38,770 bases of DNA, from the NCBI RefSeq assembly GCF_001907675.1, contig NZ_MPNT01000046.1:1-38770 (forward strand), given 5' to 3'. Positions 16,115-27,259 of this stretch are shown here, piece after piece. Under the pieces are notes generated by a model. That model saw nothing but the letters and a program-made list of their open reading frames with translations. It had not been told where the DNA came from and did not search any database. The stretch is from Mycobacterium paraffinicum (GTDB lineage: Bacteria; Actinomycetota; Actinomycetes; Mycobacteriales; Mycobacteriaceae). Numbering within the stretch: the stretch's first letter is position 1; each line of letters begins with the position of its first letter. A program made the position numbers and the translations under genes.

Positions 16115-17602
16115 TTATCCCCCTTCCCTGGGCTCGGTCGGGCGTGCCGGGTCGTGATCCCAGGTTCCGGGCATCATCGGCGTCCTTGGGCCGCTGCCGA
16201 ATTCGCCGTCGGTGAGTTTGGTCAAGCCGGCCGCCCGGAAGGTCCTGTCCTTGCGCGCGGTGCCGGCGAAGCCCAGGGCCCCGGCCCCGGCGGCGGATGC
16301 CACCGCCGCGGTCAGCCGCTCGTCGTCGTCGTAGTCGGGGGGCACGCCGATGTCGGAATCCATGTCCGCGAACTCGTCGGCGTAGTCCCGCATCGCGGTC
16401 CGCCGGCGTCGCCGCGCGCGTGCCTCGGCCCGGCTGGCCGCCGCCGCGCCGGCCGCCGGAATGGTCGCCGCCGGTGCCTTGGCGCCACCGCGACCACTCA
16501 CCGTCGGGCCCACGCCGGCCTCCGGGTCGCCGCCGTAGGCGACCAGGTAGGCCAGGGTGCTCGGCGCCGGCGCCGGCGCCGGCGCGGGAGCGGCACCAGA
16601 ACCCGTCGCGACCGAAGTGGCCGGCGCCGCAGCGGGAGTCGCCACAGTCGGGGCCAGCGCGACCGCCGGCAGCAGTGACGTCGGCTTGGTCGAGGTGACC
16701 AGCGGTGTCGCGGCGGCCCCCGCCGCCACCGGGGCGATCTCGGCGGGGGTGAACAGCGAACTCAGGCCGATGCCGAGCAGCAGCGGGATGAGGAAGGGCG
16801 CGGTCAGGATCGCGCCCCAGGTCGGCCAGCCGACGGCGTTGAAGAACACCTGGTAGGCGACGAAGAACAGCAGTGGGCCGTTGGCGGCCAGCAGCGCCGG
16901 CAGGTTCGAGAAGAAGTTCTGCAGCATCTGCTGAATGTTCTGGAAGAATTCCTGCAGGAACTTGGCCAGCTGCTGGAAGAAGTCCGAGATGGCGTTCCCG
17001 GGGTTGGACGAGCTCTGCGCGGCGTTGACCGCGGCGTCGTTCGCCTCACCGCCCGGACGCACGATGGCCGGCGCCGGGGTGCTGCGCGGCGCGGAGGCGA
17101 GCGCCGCCCCCGAGGTGGCCTGATAGGCGCCCATGACTGTCGCGGCCTGCACCCACATCCGCGCGTAGTCGGCCTCGTTGAGCGCGATCGGAATCGTGTT
17201 GATGCCGAAGAAGTTCGTCGCCACCAACACCCCGTGGACGGTGTGGTTGGCCGCCAGCTCGCCCAGCGTCGGCATGGCCGTCAGGGCGGCGGTGTAGGCC
17301 GCGGCGGCGATCTCGTGCTGGGCGGCCACGCTCGCGCTGTCGGCACTGGCCTGCTGCAGCCACGCCAGGTACGGCGCGTGGGCGGCCGCGTACTGCTCGG
17401 CCGTCGGCCCCTCCCAGGAGCCCGCCTGGGTAACGCCCACCACTCCGGTGAGTTCGGCTGCCGCCGTTGCATATTCGGTGCTCAGCGCCGTCCAGGCGCC
17501 GGCGGCCGCCAACAGCGGCCCCGGTCCGGGACCGGCGCTCAGCAGCGCCGAATGCACCTCGGGCGGCGACGCCATCCAGAGGGGCGCAACGGGGGACGTC
17601 AT
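16115..17602 (-). CDS. ppe4: ESX-3 PPE protein PPE4 (PPE-PPW subfamily)
   Basis: 495 residues from ATG 17602. The N-terminal ~180 residues are the PPE domain ([21 protein letters not shown], with [20 protein letters not shown]). A helical amphipathic segment follows ([20 protein letters not shown]), then membrane-like stretches and an Ala/Pro linker with a GCCGGC-type repeat. The C-terminus has LGFAGTA and PMMPGTW, the GFxGT and PxxPxxW marks of the PPE-PPW subfamily. It pairs with PE5, is carried by EspG3 and is exported by ESX-3; PE5-PPE4 is linked to mycobactin-mediated iron uptake in Mtb. The upstream PPE gene at 27.1 kb is a close paralogue. Confidence 0.95.
   Translation of the reverse strand: MTSPVAPLWMASPPEVHSALLSAGPGPGPLLAAAGAWTALSTEYATAAAELTGVVGVTQAGSWEGPTAEQYAAAHAPYLAWLQQASADSASVAAQHEIAAAAYTAALTAMPTLGELAANHTVHGVLVATNFFGINTIPIALNEADYARMWVQAATVMGAYQATSGAALASAPRSTPAPAIVRPGGEANDAAVNAAQSSSNPGNAISDFFQQLAKFLQEFFQNIQQMLQNFFSNLPALLAANGPLLFFVAYQVFFNAVGWPTWGAILTAPFLIPLLLGIGLSSLFTPAEIAPVAAGAAATPLVTSTKPTSLLPAVALAPTVATPAAAPATSVATGSGAAPAPAPAPAPSTLAYLVAYGGDPEAGVGPTVSGRGGAKAPAATIPAAGAAAASRAEARARRRRRTAMRDYADEFADMDSDIGVPPDYDDDERLTAAVASAAGAGALGFAGTARKDRTFRAAGLTKLTDGEFGSGPRTPMMPGTWDHDPARPTEPREGG
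16563..16586. repeat. six-base GGCGCC tandem repeat in PPE4
   Basis: About four copies of GGCGCC (the last with one change) encode alternating Pro-Ala in the linker before the C-terminal tail. Such runs can gain or lose units in frame, because the unit is six bases. Confidence 0.8.
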
Positions 17603-17614
17603 CGTCGGGCGTCC

Positions 17615-17914
17615 TTAGAACCCGTACGTCGCGGCGGCCGACGCGTCCCCGGCGAGATAGCTGGCGCCGGCTTCGCCGACGCCCACGCCGGCGCGGCCGA
17701 GCTCTTCCACGCCCTGGGCGGCGACGGCGGCGTGCTCCTGACCCTGGGCGCTGAAGCCGAGGGCGGTCTGCAGCGACACCGGATCCACCGCAGGTGGCAC
17801 CACCGCGGTGATGGCCGGCGCGGCCGCCGCGTGCGCGGCCGCCAGCCGCGCCGTCAGCGCCTCCACCGCGGCGCTGGTCGCGGCCAGGCCCTCGGGAACC
17901 ACTCGCAACGTCAT
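17615..17914 (-). CDS. pe5: ESX-3 PE protein PE5
   Basis: 99 residues from ATG 17914, overlapping the eccC3 stop by ATGA, with a GGGGAGA ribosome site inside eccC3. PE-domain helices begin [20 protein letters not shown], with the Pro-Glu at residues 7-8, and end in [19 protein letters not shown] is the YxxxD/E type VII secretion signal. It is a bare PE domain with no C-terminal extension. It forms the secreted dimer with PPE4, whose gene follows after 12 bases. Confidence 0.95.
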   Translation of the reverse strand: MTLRVVPEGLAATSAAVEALTARLAAAHAAAAPAITAVVPPAVDPVSLQTALGFSAQGQEHAAVAAQGVEELGRAGVGVGEAGASYLAGDASAAATYGF

Positions 17915-20900
17915 GACTCTCCCCTTTCACCAAACATCGCGGCCTCACCCACCAGCGGGTTGACCAACTGCACGTACGTCGGACTGTCGCTGTCGCCCAA
18001 CAGGATCGCCCGCCCGGCGGGCAGCCGGCCGAAGCGCTGGCCCCGGATCTTGCCGCTGTCCTGCGGGTTGCCCGCCAGCATCAGCGTCGTCGCCTGCAAG
18101 TCGTTGAAGCGGCGCAGCAGCGGGTTGGTCATCAGGGCGTGTCCCGACCCGGTCGCCCGCGCCGTGACGATCACCCGCAGCCCCAAATCGGCGGCCTGCG
18201 AGAGGATTCCGATCAACGGCGTCCATGGCCGCTGCCCGACGTACGGGCCGCTCATCGCCGGCGCGTCCGGTATCTGGTCGACGTCGTCGATGATCAGATA
18301 GTGGGTGTGGCCCGCGTACCTCCACCGGGCCAGCTCCCCGGGCGACAACCCGGCCGGGGGACGCCGCGACTCGATGATGTTGGCCAGTCCCAGCATCACC
18401 GGGATGATGCGGTCGACGTTCGCGGTGTACTCGTTGTCGGCGAACAACGGCTCGTCGACCAGGTGCAGCCGCCGGTCCAGCACCGTGAAGGCCACCTGGT
18501 CGGGCGTGGAGTGTTCGCGGATGGTGCGAATGATGTGGCGCAGCAACGTGGTCTTGCCGGACTTGCTGTCGCCGAACACCATCAGCAGCGGCTCGTCGGC
18601 GAAGTCGACGACGACGGGTGCGAGGTCCTCCTCACGCTGGCCGATGACCACCTGCTCCGGGCCGCGGTAGAGCGCGCCGAGCGCCTCGGGCGCGAGGTTG
18701 GTCGGCAGCAGCCGCACCGGCGGCGCGGCCATGCCCGGGTATCGGGCGTTGATCGCGGCCACCTGATCGAGCTCGGGGTTGGCGAACAGGAAGTGCTCGG
18801 CGGCCATCGTCAACCCCCGGCCCGGCTGGTCATGCGGCACGGACTCCGCGGGGCGGCGCAGCGCCCCGACGAGCCGCACGTTGCTGTCCCGCGGGTCGTG
18901 CAGCTTGAGCTCGAGTCGCAGGCCCAGGCCATCGCGCATCGCCAGCGGCACCTCGAGCCAGCTCGGGGTGGTGATGACGACGTGGATGCCGTAGGCGAGG
19001 CCGACGTTGACCAGCTCACTTACCTTGGCCAGCAATGGGTTCCGGGTGTTGAACTGGTCGGTGTTGTCGCGACCGAACGCGTACAGGTTGTCGATGACCA
19101 GGAACACCTCGCCGTACCCGTCGTCGGGTGCCGCGCCGTGCCGCTCCCGGAACATCTCGCGCCGCTGCCGGGACAGCAGCAGCTGCTCCAGCTCGCCGAA
19201 CGTGCGCCGGATCCGTTCGGGTTCCAGCGCCGAGGCGACGCTGCCGACGTGCGCCAGGTCTTCCAACGCCCGCAGCTTCCCGCCGCCGTAGTCCAGGCAG
19301 TAGAACGTGACGTCGCGCGGTGAGTGCAGGCTGGCCGCCGACAGGATGAACGTCTGCAGCGCGGTCGATTTCCCGGACTTGGGGCCGCCGTGGATCACCA
19401 CGTTCCCGGCCGACGAGGTCGCGTCGAACACCAGCGGGTCCCGGCGCATCTCGAAGGGTTTGTCGATCTCGCCGAGCGGCCATTGCCACTGGCGCTGCGG
19501 CACCCCGGCCCGGGCCAGCACCGCGGTCAGCGGGATCGGCTCGTCCAGCGGCGGCAGCCACAGCTGCGGCGCCCGCGGCCCGTAGCGCGCCAACTGGTCG
19601 CCGATGGTGGCGATCAGCTTGCGCGGCGGCCCGGCGAACTCCTCGTCCTCGGCGGTCGGGATCACCATGTCCTGCTCCGGTTCCACCCGTCCGGCCGTGA
19701 ATAGCTTGGGCTCCGGAACCGCGTGCACCACAAGGGCTTTGGTCTTCTGCGGTGGGTCGTAGATGCCGTCGACATAGGTGCTGCGGAACTTGATCGGGGT
19801 CGCACCTGGGGCGGGCACCAAGAAGCCGACGCCCTTGTGTTCCTTGCCCGATTCGATGTGGTAGGCATCCTCCACGCCGATGATTTGGCGCGAAACGCTG
19901 GGACTGGCCACCTTCAACCCGATCCGGTAGGAGGTGTTCTTGTCGATGTCCTTGATCTTGCCCACGTCCAGCGTCTGCGACGCGAACAGGATGTGGATGC
20001 GGAACGAGCGGCCCTTGCGGGCGACGTAATCGAATAGCTCCGCGTATTCGGGGTGATCGGCCAGCATCAGGGTGAACTCGTCGGCGACCACGAACAGCGT
20101 CGGGATCGGCGGCAGGTCGTGCCCCGCCGCGATCGCGCCCTCGTACTCCACCACCGAGTTGAACGCGCTGCCCTGCACGCGGCGGCCGGCCTCGCGCAGC
20201 AGCGTTTCGCGGCGGGCCACCTCACCGCGCAACGTGTCGGCGAACCGGTCGGCCAGCGACTTCTTCTCGGCCATGTTGGAGATCACCGCGACCACCTGGG
20301 GGAAATGGCGGAAGCTGTCCGCGCCGGCCTCACCCTTGAAGTCGGCGTAGATCACGATCAGCCGGTCGGCCGAGTGGGTTGTCAACAGCGACAACAGGAT
20401 CGACATCAGCGTCTGCGACTTGCCGGATCCCGTCATACCGATCATCAGGCCGTGCGGGCCCATGCCGCCCTCGGCTTCGTCCTTCAGGTCGAAGAACAGC
20501 GGCTCGCCGGTAGCGGTGACGCCGATGGGCACGCGCAGCTCATCCTCGCGGCGGCGCGGCGCCCACAGCGTCGGCACGTCCAGCCGCGAGGCGTCGCCGA
20601 TGCCCAGCAGCGTGGTGAAGGTGGCGCCCCGCGTAGCCGCCGAGCGCAGCCCGGTGTGGGTCGGGTTGGAGTCCCAGCGCGACAGCTGGCGCGCCAGGTG
20701 GGCGGCCTCGTCGGCGCCGAGCAGGTCGGCGTCGTCGACGTAGGGCTGCCAGCCGCCGGTCTGCCAGCGCACGATCGCGCCGTCGGCGACACGCAGGATC
20801 GGCTTCTCGGGGTCCGAATACTGCTCGCGGTGCGGCGGGGTCGCGCAGCGGTGCACGACGGTGACGCCCGCGCGGCCCAGCGCCAACGTCGAGGTGCTCA

Positions 20901-21873
20901 GGTCGAAGTCGGGGTCGTCGATCACGATCAGCAGGTGCCGCAGCGCGTCGGCGGGCTCGCCGGTGAACGCCGGCCGGTCGACGAACGCGGGGCCCAGCAG
21001 CAGAACCAGCTCGTCGGGGTTGGTCGCCAGGAAGCGAGCCGGACCCACGCCGTCGAGCTCGCCCGGGACGTCCACGTGCGCAAGCCATTTCAGCCACGAC
21101 CAGTCGGGGCTCTCTAGGTCGCGGGCGACCAGAGCCACCCCCAGCACCGTCGGGTCGTGCCACGTCACGGCCTGGGCGATCCAGGCCCGCATCGCCGCGC
21201 GCGCCTCGTCGGCTTCGCCGAGCACGGTGATCCGCGAGACCTTCGTCAGGTCGATGCCCGTCGGCACGTCGCGCACGATGCGGTGGGTGTCGAGCAGGCT
21301 ACGTAATGCGCTGTGCGACACCGGCTCCAGGTCGACCTCGTCCGCGGTGTCGTTCACCCGCAGCGCCGTGCTCAGGGGCACCTGGTGGCGGCCGGCGCGC
21401 AGCACCAAGAAGTCCGGGTCGTGCGGGTCGCGCTCCCATTGCCGCCGCGACCCCGGCACGCCGGCCAGCGCGGCCGGGTCGGGGTGCGACCACTCGGCGG
21501 CCGCGCGCTGCTGGGCGGCCTGGGTGCGGATGTTGTCGCGGACCACCGACAGGTAGCGCAGGTAATCGGCGCGTTCGGCGTCGACCTCTTCGGTGCGCGT
21601 CTTGTTGTCGTTGCCGCGATACATCGCGGTGGCCGCCAGCAGCAGCACGAACGGGAAGAACAGCGTCTGCGGGGAGATCAGCCGCATCCCGGTGGCGAAC
21701 AGCGCGACGACCATGCCGACGATCAGGATCACCAGCACATAGGGCATCGCCCGCCGCAGGAACGACGGCGGGATCACCCGCGGCAGCTCGGGCGGCGCCT
21801 CGATGTTGATGGTGCCCTTGCGGGTGACCGGCGGAGCCAGCCGGCGGCGGGCTTCGAAGATGAGTCGGCTCAT
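17911..21873 (-). CDS. eccC3: ESX-3 FtsK/SpoIIIE-type ATPase EccC3
   Basis: 1320 residues from ATG 21873 ([20 protein letters not shown]), whose ATGA overlaps the eccB3 stop; an upstream in-frame start at 21999 was rejected. Two membrane helices lie near residues 42-62 and 66-88. Three ATPase domains follow, with Walker A motifs [10 protein letters not shown] (near 480), [10 protein letters not shown] (near 830) and [10 protein letters not shown] (near 1105). A Walker B strand of the first is [11 protein letters not shown]. EccC is the motor of type VII secretion and recognises the YxxxD/E signal of its substrates. The length is close to Mtb EccC3 (~1330). Confidence 0.97.
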   Translation of the reverse strand: MSRLIFEARRRLAPPVTRKGTINIEAPPELPRVIPPSFLRRAMPYVLVILIVGMVVALFATGMRLISPQTLFFPFVLLLAATAMYRGNDNKTRTEEVDAERADYLRYLSVVRDNIRTQAAQQRAAAEWSHPDPAALAGVPGSRRQWERDPHDPDFLVLRAGRHQVPLSTALRVNDTADEVDLEPVSHSALRSLLDTHRIVRDVPTGIDLTKVSRITVLGEADEARAAMRAWIAQAVTWHDPTVLGVALVARDLESPDWSWLKWLAHVDVPGELDGVGPARFLATNPDELVLLLGPAFVDRPAFTGEPADALRHLLIVIDDPDFDLSTSTLALGRAGVTVVHRCATPPHREQYSDPEKPILRVADGAIVRWQTGGWQPYVDDADLLGADEAAHLARQLSRWDSNPTHTGLRSAATRGATFTTLLGIGDASRLDVPTLWAPRRREDELRVPIGVTATGEPLFFDLKDEAEGGMGPHGLMIGMTGSGKSQTLMSILLSLLTTHSADRLIVIYADFKGEAGADSFRHFPQVVAVISNMAEKKSLADRFADTLRGEVARRETLLREAGRRVQGSAFNSVVEYEGAIAAGHDLPPIPTLFVVADEFTLMLADHPEYAELFDYVARKGRSFRIHILFASQTLDVGKIKDIDKNTSYRIGLKVASPSVSRQIIGVEDAYHIESGKEHKGVGFLVPAPGATPIKFRSTYVDGIYDPPQKTKALVVHAVPEPKLFTAGRVEPEQDMVIPTAEDEEFAGPPRKLIATIGDQLARYGPRAPQLWLPPLDEPIPLTAVLARAGVPQRQWQWPLGEIDKPFEMRRDPLVFDATSSAGNVVIHGGPKSGKSTALQTFILSAASLHSPRDVTFYCLDYGGGKLRALEDLAHVGSVASALEPERIRRTFGELEQLLLSRQRREMFRERHGAAPDDGYGEVFLVIDNLYAFGRDNTDQFNTRNPLLAKVSELVNVGLAYGIHVVITTPSWLEVPLAMRDGLGLRLELKLHDPRDSNVRLVGALRRPAESVPHDQPGRGLTMAAEHFLFANPELDQVAAINARYPGMAAPPVRLLPTNLAPEALGALYRGPEQVVIGQREEDLAPVVVDFADEPLLMVFGDSKSGKTTLLRHIIRTIREHSTPDQVAFTVLDRRLHLVDEPLFADNEYTANVDRIIPVMLGLANIIESRRPPAGLSPGELARWRYAGHTHYLIIDDVDQIPDAPAMSGPYVGQRPWTPLIGILSQAADLGLRVIVTARATGSGHALMTNPLLRRFNDLQATTLMLAGNPQDSGKIRGQRFGRLPAGRAILLGDSDSPTYVQLVNPLVGEAAMFGERGES

Positions 21874-23465
21874 CGGGGCGCTCCCTCTGCTGATGCCACG
21901 CGGCCGGGCTTGGTGTCGGGCGCCAGTCCGTCGTGCGCCAGCAGCGCGTCGGCGCGCGACAGCGTCGGGCCGCTCGCGAACAACGACAGCACCGACCACG
22001 GGACCGGCACCGCCGGCTCGCTCAGGCCAAGTGCCTCAACGGTTTTGCCGCGCCCCGCGGCCGAGTTCTCCGCTTCGTTGTCGATGCCGTAGCGCACCCC
22101 GGTGTCGGACACCCAGAACAACGACCCGGTGCCGGGGGCGCCGGCGCCGCCGGTGACGGTCTGGACGAAGTAACCGGTGCCCGGGGCCAGGGCGACGCGC
22201 GTTGCGGTGGCCGGGGAGGCGCCGCCGACCAGGTCGACGGTGCGGATGGATTCGGGCACCGGCAGGGCCGAGCCGGACAGCAGGTTCAGCGAGCTGGTGG
22301 CGGCGCCGGCGGGCTTGCTCCAATAAGCGCACGTGACAGGATCTTTGGCCGCGTCGACGAGGGTGAGCTGCTGCTCGGGGTAGCGCGCGGTGTCGAGCAT
22401 CCGCGACACCGGCAGCTTGGCCACCGCGTCGGCGCCCAGCCGCGGCGGCTGGTCCAGGCCGTAGGAGTTGGTGTTGCGCAGGATCGCGGCGAGCACCGGG
22501 GAGATCGGTTGCAGACCGTCCGGCAGCACCGCGTAGTAGTGCGCCGCGCCCGACGAGTTCTGGTCCAGGGCATAGGAAACCACCACCGCCCCGATCGGCG
22601 CCGGCACGCTGAAGCCTGCCGGTGCGCCGGCGTTCGGGATGGCGGGCGCCGTCAGCGACGGCGCCTCGGGGATGGCGTTGAACAAACCCAGCGCGATGGG
22701 CCGCGGCGCGGGCACCTCGGCGTTGTTCAGCCCCACACCCAGTGCGTTGGTGACCGCGTGGTCGGCCAGGTTGATCTGGCTGCGCCTGCCGTCCCACAGG
22801 AGCCAGGTGCTGTTGCCACTATCGACCAGGATGGCCTGCTTGGCGTCGAGCTTGGCCGCGCGCGCGCCGCCGCTGTCGGGGCGCCCGGCGATCACCGTGA
22901 CACCGGTGCTGTGGATGGCGTGCGCCGTGCCGCCGATACCGTCGCAGACGGTCCAGTCGGCGTCGCGCGTGGTGTTTTGCACCATGCGTTCCGGCGCGCC
23001 CGGGATGCCGACCAGGTTGCCGCGCGGAAACCGGTCCAGCTCACTGCTTTTCACCGTGGTCGGGTTGACGGGCTTGCCGACGATCAGCCGCGCCGATGTC
23101 AGGTTGAGCACCGGGTGCAGCTGGTCGCCGACCCGCACGTACAGGGCGGCCGTCGACCGGTCGGCGAGCACGGCGTTGTTGCCTACCGTCCCGTTGGGCC
23201 GGATCAGCGAGAACACGAAGCAGCCGGCCAGGCCGGTGGCGAGCAGGACCACGCCCATCAGCACCGCGCGCGACTGGGTGCGCAGCGGGTCGACGAGCAT
23301 CCTGGTGTCGTGCAGGGCGATGCCGGATGCGATGCGCCGCATCACGAATCGCCAGCCGCTGACCTGGTGGCGGGTGACGAAACCGCGGCGATACTCCACC
23401 TTGTCGGGATTGTCGTTGACCGGGGTGCGCGACGCGAACGAACGCCGATCGTCGGATTCGCTCAT
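21870..23465 (-). CDS. eccB3: ESX-3 membrane-complex component EccB3
   Basis: 531 residues from ATG 23465, sharing ATGA with the eccA3 stop. A cytosolic N-terminus with the family pattern [23 protein letters not shown] is followed by one membrane helix near residues 66-88 ([21 protein letters not shown]) and a large periplasmic domain of repeats. Two Cys (in DWTVCDGIG and VTCAYWSK) probably form the disulfide known in EccB proteins. EccB is the periplasm-facing part of the ESX complex; some EccB proteins show ATPase activity. Confidence 0.95.
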   Translation of the reverse strand: MSESDDRRSFASRTPVNDNPDKVEYRRGFVTRHQVSGWRFVMRRIASGIALHDTRMLVDPLRTQSRAVLMGVVLLATGLAGCFVFSLIRPNGTVGNNAVLADRSTAALYVRVGDQLHPVLNLTSARLIVGKPVNPTTVKSSELDRFPRGNLVGIPGAPERMVQNTTRDADWTVCDGIGGTAHAIHSTGVTVIAGRPDSGGARAAKLDAKQAILVDSGNSTWLLWDGRRSQINLADHAVTNALGVGLNNAEVPAPRPIALGLFNAIPEAPSLTAPAIPNAGAPAGFSVPAPIGAVVVSYALDQNSSGAAHYYAVLPDGLQPISPVLAAILRNTNSYGLDQPPRLGADAVAKLPVSRMLDTARYPEQQLTLVDAAKDPVTCAYWSKPAGAATSSLNLLSGSALPVPESIRTVDLVGGASPATATRVALAPGTGYFVQTVTGGAGAPGTGSLFWVSDTGVRYGIDNEAENSAAGRGKTVEALGLSEPAVPVPWSVLSLFASGPTLSRADALLAHDGLAPDTKPGRVASAEGAPR

Positions 23466-25330
23466 GCGGGCACCGACAGTCCGAGTCCGCGCAACAACGG
23501 CTCCACCGAGTTCTCGACGTCTTGATCGGTGATCGTCATCAGCTCCTCGTCACTGAATTCCCCGGTGCCGGCGTGTTCGGAATGGTCGAGCCGGAATTCG
23601 CGCTCTTCCTCGGAGCGTTCGACGATGTTGCGGACGAACCGGCCGTTGCCGGCGATGTCGAGGTTGCGTCGCGAGATTCCGTTGGCGTCCGGCGTCGACT
23701 CGGTGGCCAGCCTGGTGAACAAGGCCTCCATGTGGTCGAGCGCGGCCTGCTCGAAGACGCTGTCGCGTTGCTCGGCCATCTTGGTCGCGATCTCGACGAG
23801 CTCCGACGGTGCGTAGGAAGGGAAGTCGATGTTGCGGGTGAACCGGGAGCGCAGGCCCTCGTTGGTGTCCAGGAACTTGTCCAGGTCGGCCCGGTAGCCG
23901 GCGATGATCACCACCAGCCGGTCGCGGTCGTTCTCCATCCGCGCCAGCAGGGTGTCGATCGCCACCAGGCCGAAGTCGTTCTTGGCGCCCGTGGCCACCA
24001 GGGCGTAGGCCTCGTCGAGGAACAGCACCCCGTCGAGCGCGCTGTCGATGATCGCGTTGGTCTTGGCCTCGGTCTCGCCGATGTGCTGGCCGATCAGGTC
24101 GGCACGGTGCACCTCGCGGATGTTTTCGCGCTTCAAAAGCCCCAGGCCACAATAGATCTTGGCGACCACGCGGGCGATCGTGGTCTTACCGGTGCCGGGC
24201 GGCCCGGCGAACACGAGGTGGTGGGCGCGCTGCGCGACGGCCAGGCCGCGCTGCTTGCGCACGAGCTCCATGGCGACGGAGCTCTTCAGCCGCGACACCT
24301 GATTCTTGACCTCGTCCAGGCCGATGAACTCGGCCAACTGGACTTCGGCCTCGTGCAGCAACACGGCCTTGCGCTCGTGGGCCGCGGGATCGACGAAGTC
24401 CTCCGCGCTGGGCTCGGTGTCCGGGTCCCACGGGTCGGTGCGCGCTTCGATCCGCGCCGCGGTGGTGGTCACGATCCCGAAGCTGGTGTCGGACAGGGCC
24501 TGTTCGATCTGTTCGTTCTCCGGGTGGGCCGCGTACAGATCCTGGAGCACTTCGCTCGCGGACTCCTCGTCGACGTGCGCCCGCAGCACCAGCGCCTTGG
24601 CCAACGCCCCGTCGAGCGCCGCGACCGCGACCGGACCGTCGGGCTCCTCCAGGTACGACAGCGCCGGGGCGAACATGCCCAGTCGCGCCAGCGCGGTGCC
24701 CAAGGCGATCCTGGCCGCGTGCGCGAAAGCCTCGTCGAGCCCGGCGTCGTTCACGACCGGCGTCAGCAACTTGACCACGTCAGCCCAGCGCTCGGCGCGG
24801 TAGTTGAGGACGACGGCGACCCAGCGGGCCTCGCGCCAGCCCGGGCGGCGCGCGGTCAGACCGGTGACGATCTGGTCGGCTGCGGCGAGCCGCCCGGCGT
24901 CCCCGGTCGAGGCGAGCCCCGCCGCGTAGGCGAGGTGGAAGTCGTCGGGGGTGGCGGCGCGGAACTGCAGGTACAGGCCGGTGTCGTAGCGGAAACCCAG
25001 TTCGCCCGGCGCCAGGTCCACCTTGCGCTGCAACACCCCGGCGGTGCCCGCGGTGCGCGACACGGCCTCCAGCACCCGCAGTGACGTATCGCCGGCGGCC
25101 GCCAGCCCCGTCCAGGCGTCGCACTGGTCGTGGGCGACCCGGGTCAGCGCGGTGAACCCGGAGCGGGCGGCAGTCAGGTCGGCCGGGCGCTGACGCTCGT
25201 AGACCGAGATGCCGAGCGCGCGGCAACACGTGGCGAACCGGCTGACGACGTCGCCGTCAACCCGGGCATCCGCGCGAGAATTGACGGGCTGAGCTGCGAG
25301 CACGCCAGCGTCACCGAGTTCCACGGCCAC
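23462..25330 (-). CDS. eccA3: ESX-3 AAA+ ATPase EccA3
   Basis: 622 residues from GTG 25330, preceded by GGAGAG; Mtb EccA3 is ~631. The N-terminal ~280 residues are TPR-like helical repeats. The C-terminal CbxX/CfqX-type AAA+ domain has Walker A GPPGTGKTT (near residue 375), Walker B VLFLDEAYAL (near 437) and a sensor/arginine region (LRSRFTRNIDFPSY). EccA is cytosolic and is thought to act on PE/PPE-EspG or Esx complexes. It is the first gene of the ESX-3 operon, with IdeR-like and Zur-like boxes in the ~300 bp upstream. Confidence 0.95.
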   Translation of the reverse strand: MAVELGDAGVLAAQPVNSRADARVDGDVVSRFATCCRALGISVYERQRPADLTAARSGFTALTRVAHDQCDAWTGLAAAGDTSLRVLEAVSRTAGTAGVLQRKVDLAPGELGFRYDTGLYLQFRAATPDDFHLAYAAGLASTGDAGRLAAADQIVTGLTARRPGWREARWVAVVLNYRAERWADVVKLLTPVVNDAGLDEAFAHAARIALGTALARLGMFAPALSYLEEPDGPVAVAALDGALAKALVLRAHVDEESASEVLQDLYAAHPENEQIEQALSDTSFGIVTTTAARIEARTDPWDPDTEPSAEDFVDPAAHERKAVLLHEAEVQLAEFIGLDEVKNQVSRLKSSVAMELVRKQRGLAVAQRAHHLVFAGPPGTGKTTIARVVAKIYCGLGLLKRENIREVHRADLIGQHIGETEAKTNAIIDSALDGVLFLDEAYALVATGAKNDFGLVAIDTLLARMENDRDRLVVIIAGYRADLDKFLDTNEGLRSRFTRNIDFPSYAPSELVEIATKMAEQRDSVFEQAALDHMEALFTRLATESTPDANGISRRNLDIAGNGRFVRNIVERSEEEREFRLDHSEHAGTGEFSDEELMTITDQDVENSVEPLLRGLGLSVPA

Positions 25331-25344
25331 GTCTCTCCATTTGT

Positions 25345-25363
25345 GTAGCCTCCCCTAACTTAA
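25345..25363 (-). promoter_or_regulatory. weak second IdeR-like site
   Basis: Minus strand TTAAGTTAGGGGAGGCTAC matches the IdeR consensus TTAGGTTAGGCTAACCTAA at 13 of 19 positions. It is less symmetrical than the box at 25375 and may simply overlap the -10 region. Confidence 0.25.
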
Positions 25364-25374
25364 CCCGCCTGAAG

Positions 25375-25393
25375 TTAGCATTGCATAAGCTAA
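25375..25393 (-). promoter_or_regulatory. IdeR (iron) box upstream of eccA3
   Basis: Minus strand TTAGCTTATGCAATGCTAA matches the mycobacterial IdeR consensus TTAGGTTAGGCTAACCTAA at 14 of 19 positions, with perfect TTAGC/GCTAA ends. It sits 45-63 bp upstream of the eccA3 start. Mtb ESX-3 is known to be repressed by iron-loaded IdeR. Confidence 0.75.
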
Positions 25394-25547
25394 GTGTCGA
25401 GGCGCGAGGGCCCGTCCGACTCACCACACCACTCCCACTTCATCACCGCTATCGCGGATCTTCAGGGTCCTTATTTCCGCGTCTTCGGTCGTTCCCCCGC
25501 ACCACGGAGTGACCGGCCACCGCCAGCCCCTCTAAGCGGCCGAGCTT

Positions 25548-25566
25548 ATCGAAAACCATTTTCATT
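25548..25566 (-). promoter_or_regulatory. Zur (zinc) box upstream of eccA3
   Basis: Minus strand AATGAAAATGGTTTTCGAT is a near-perfect palindrome (TGAAAA...TTTTCG) matching the TGAAAATNATTTTCA type of actinobacterial Zur operators. It is ~220 bp upstream of eccA3 and ~60 bp after the PPE stop. Mtb ESX-3 is also under Zur control. The remainder of the 25331-25628 gap shows no gene. Confidence 0.7.
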
Positions 25567-25628
25567 AGCAATCCGAGAACGCAGCCAATAGTCGTCCGCC
25601 GTACCCGAAAAGTTCCGGCCCGCGCTCG

Positions 25629-27112
25629 CTAGTCCCCCTCCCACGAGCCCGGCAGCAGTGGCAGCGCGGGCCCGCCGCCGAAATCGTCGCCCGCCAGCGT
25701 CGTCAGCCCGGTCGCCTGGGTGGCACCCTTGTTCGCGGTTCCGGCGAACCCCAGGGCGCCGGCGCCCCGATCCGATGCGATCGAGGCGCCGGCCCGTGCC
25801 GGCGGATCCTCGGACGCCCACTCGCCATCGGGGTCCAGATCCATGAACTCGTAGCCGCGGTAGTGCTCTTGCAGCCCCGCCTGCCGGCGGCGACGCGCCC
25901 GCCGCTGCTCACGCGCCGATGCCGCTGCCGCCGCCGCGGCCGGCGTCGAATCGGGCTGCGGCGCCTTTCGCTGCGCGCTGCTACCCATGCCCGTGTTCGT
26001 CCCGATCGTGGGACCGCCGACCAGGTACGGGAAGGCGGCGCCTTCGACACCGGCGGGGGGCGGCGGCGACGGTGGGGCCGCGGTTGGCGCCGCCGATGCC
26101 GGCGCGGGGGACGGGGCCGGCGTCGTGGGAGAAGACGGTGCCGGCGCCGTGGCCGGGACCGCGCTCGCGACGACCGGAGCCCCGCTGGAACAGGCGCATT
26201 GGGTGCTGGAGCCACCGGTACCGGAGCGGCGTCGGGAGCCGGGGCCGGCTGAATTCCGGCCATCAGACTCAACCCCGCTATGCCCCCCGCCAATCCACCC
26301 GGCACGATGAACGGAACGGCAGCAAGCTGCGGGAACGCCTGAAGGGCCTCGCCCAGATGGGTGAACTCGTCAGCGATGAGTCCGGCGGGCCCGAAAATGT
26401 CTTGAATCAAATCCTCTATTGCGTCGGCCGGGTCGCTGGGAAACTCCGCCAAATCTCTCGCTATTGTCTGGAAAACCTCCGTGAACCGGTTGATCCACCA
26501 GCTCAGCTGGTACGGGTTACCGCCGTCATTGTCGACGATTCCGTCGTCGTCGCTGTCTTGGCCGGTGTCGGCGGCGTGCACTATTTGCGGCGCCGGGTCG
26601 GTCTGCGGGGCCGACGCCACCGCCATCGTCGAAACCGTCTGGTAGGTGGACATCGTGGCGGCCGCCTGGACCCACATCCGCGCGTAGTCGGCCTCGTTGA
26701 CCGCGATCGGGATGGTGTTGATGCCGAAGAAGTTGGTCGCCACCAATACGCCGTGAACCGTGTGGTTGGCCGCCAGCTCGCCAAGCGTCGGCATGGCGGC
26801 CAGCGCGGCGGTGTAGGCCGAGGCCGAGGTCTCGTGACGGGCGGCGGTCACCGCACTGTTGGCGCTGGCCCGCGTCAGCCACGCGAGGTAGGGCGCGTGG
26901 GCGGCCGCGTACTGCTCGGCGGTGGGCCCCTCCCAGGCGCCGGCCTGCGTGGCGGCCAGCGTCGCGGACAGCTCGTCCGCCGCCGACGCGTACGTGCTGC
27001 TCAGCGAACTCCAGGCGGCCGCGGCGGCCAGCAGGCCGGCCGGACCGGGGCCGCTGCTCAGCTGGGCCGAATGGACCTCCGGGGGCAGGGCCATCCACAC
27101 CGGTGCGGTCAT
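25629..27112 (-). pseudogene. PPE-PPW protein gene with one-base frameshift, PPE4 paralogue
   Basis: The start is ATG 27112 ([24 protein letters not shown]) with a GAGGAG site. The first frame runs through the full PPE domain ([41 protein letters not shown]) and then, after about residue 310, turns into an Arg/Pro-rich nonsense stretch. The natural continuation ([19 protein letters not shown]... to GFAGTA and PLLPGSW) is in another frame and stops at 25629. The switch falls at the CCCC run at 26180-26183; restoring one C gives a 494-residue PPE-PPW protein. It is either a real inactivating mutation or a sequencing error in a GC-rich run. It lies between the Rv0281-like gene and eccA3, whereas Mtb PPE3 precedes Rv0281. 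The PPE domain is nearly the same as that of PPE4, so EspG3/ESX-3 would be the expected route. Confidence 0.85.
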
Positions 27113-27259
27113 CCCGCGACTCCTCGCCGGGCTGAGACCGTGGCGCCCGGGCTGTGGGCGGCGCACCGATCAGCCCGGTATTAGTCGCAGGGCGGCGCGC
27201 GAAAGTTCCCGCGCGGCATCAACTCATCGACAATCCATGAAAAGCCCGGCCGCGACGAG

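Noticed and set aside
20053..21117. Long plus-strand frame opposite eccC3
   Set aside because: Shadow of eccC3, low-complexity His/Arg/Val/Gly composition, no ribosome site.
17911..25330. The ESX locus being ESX-1, -2, -4 or -5
   Set aside because: The gene order (eccA-B-C-PE-PPE-esxG-esxH-espG-eccD-mycP-eccE), EsxG/EsxH lengths of 97/96 and the IdeR/Zur-like boxes fit only ESX-3.
26180..26183. Programmed ribosomal frameshift in the PPE gene
   Set aside because: No slippery heptamer or downstream stimulator was recognised; a one-base change in a C-run explains it more simply.
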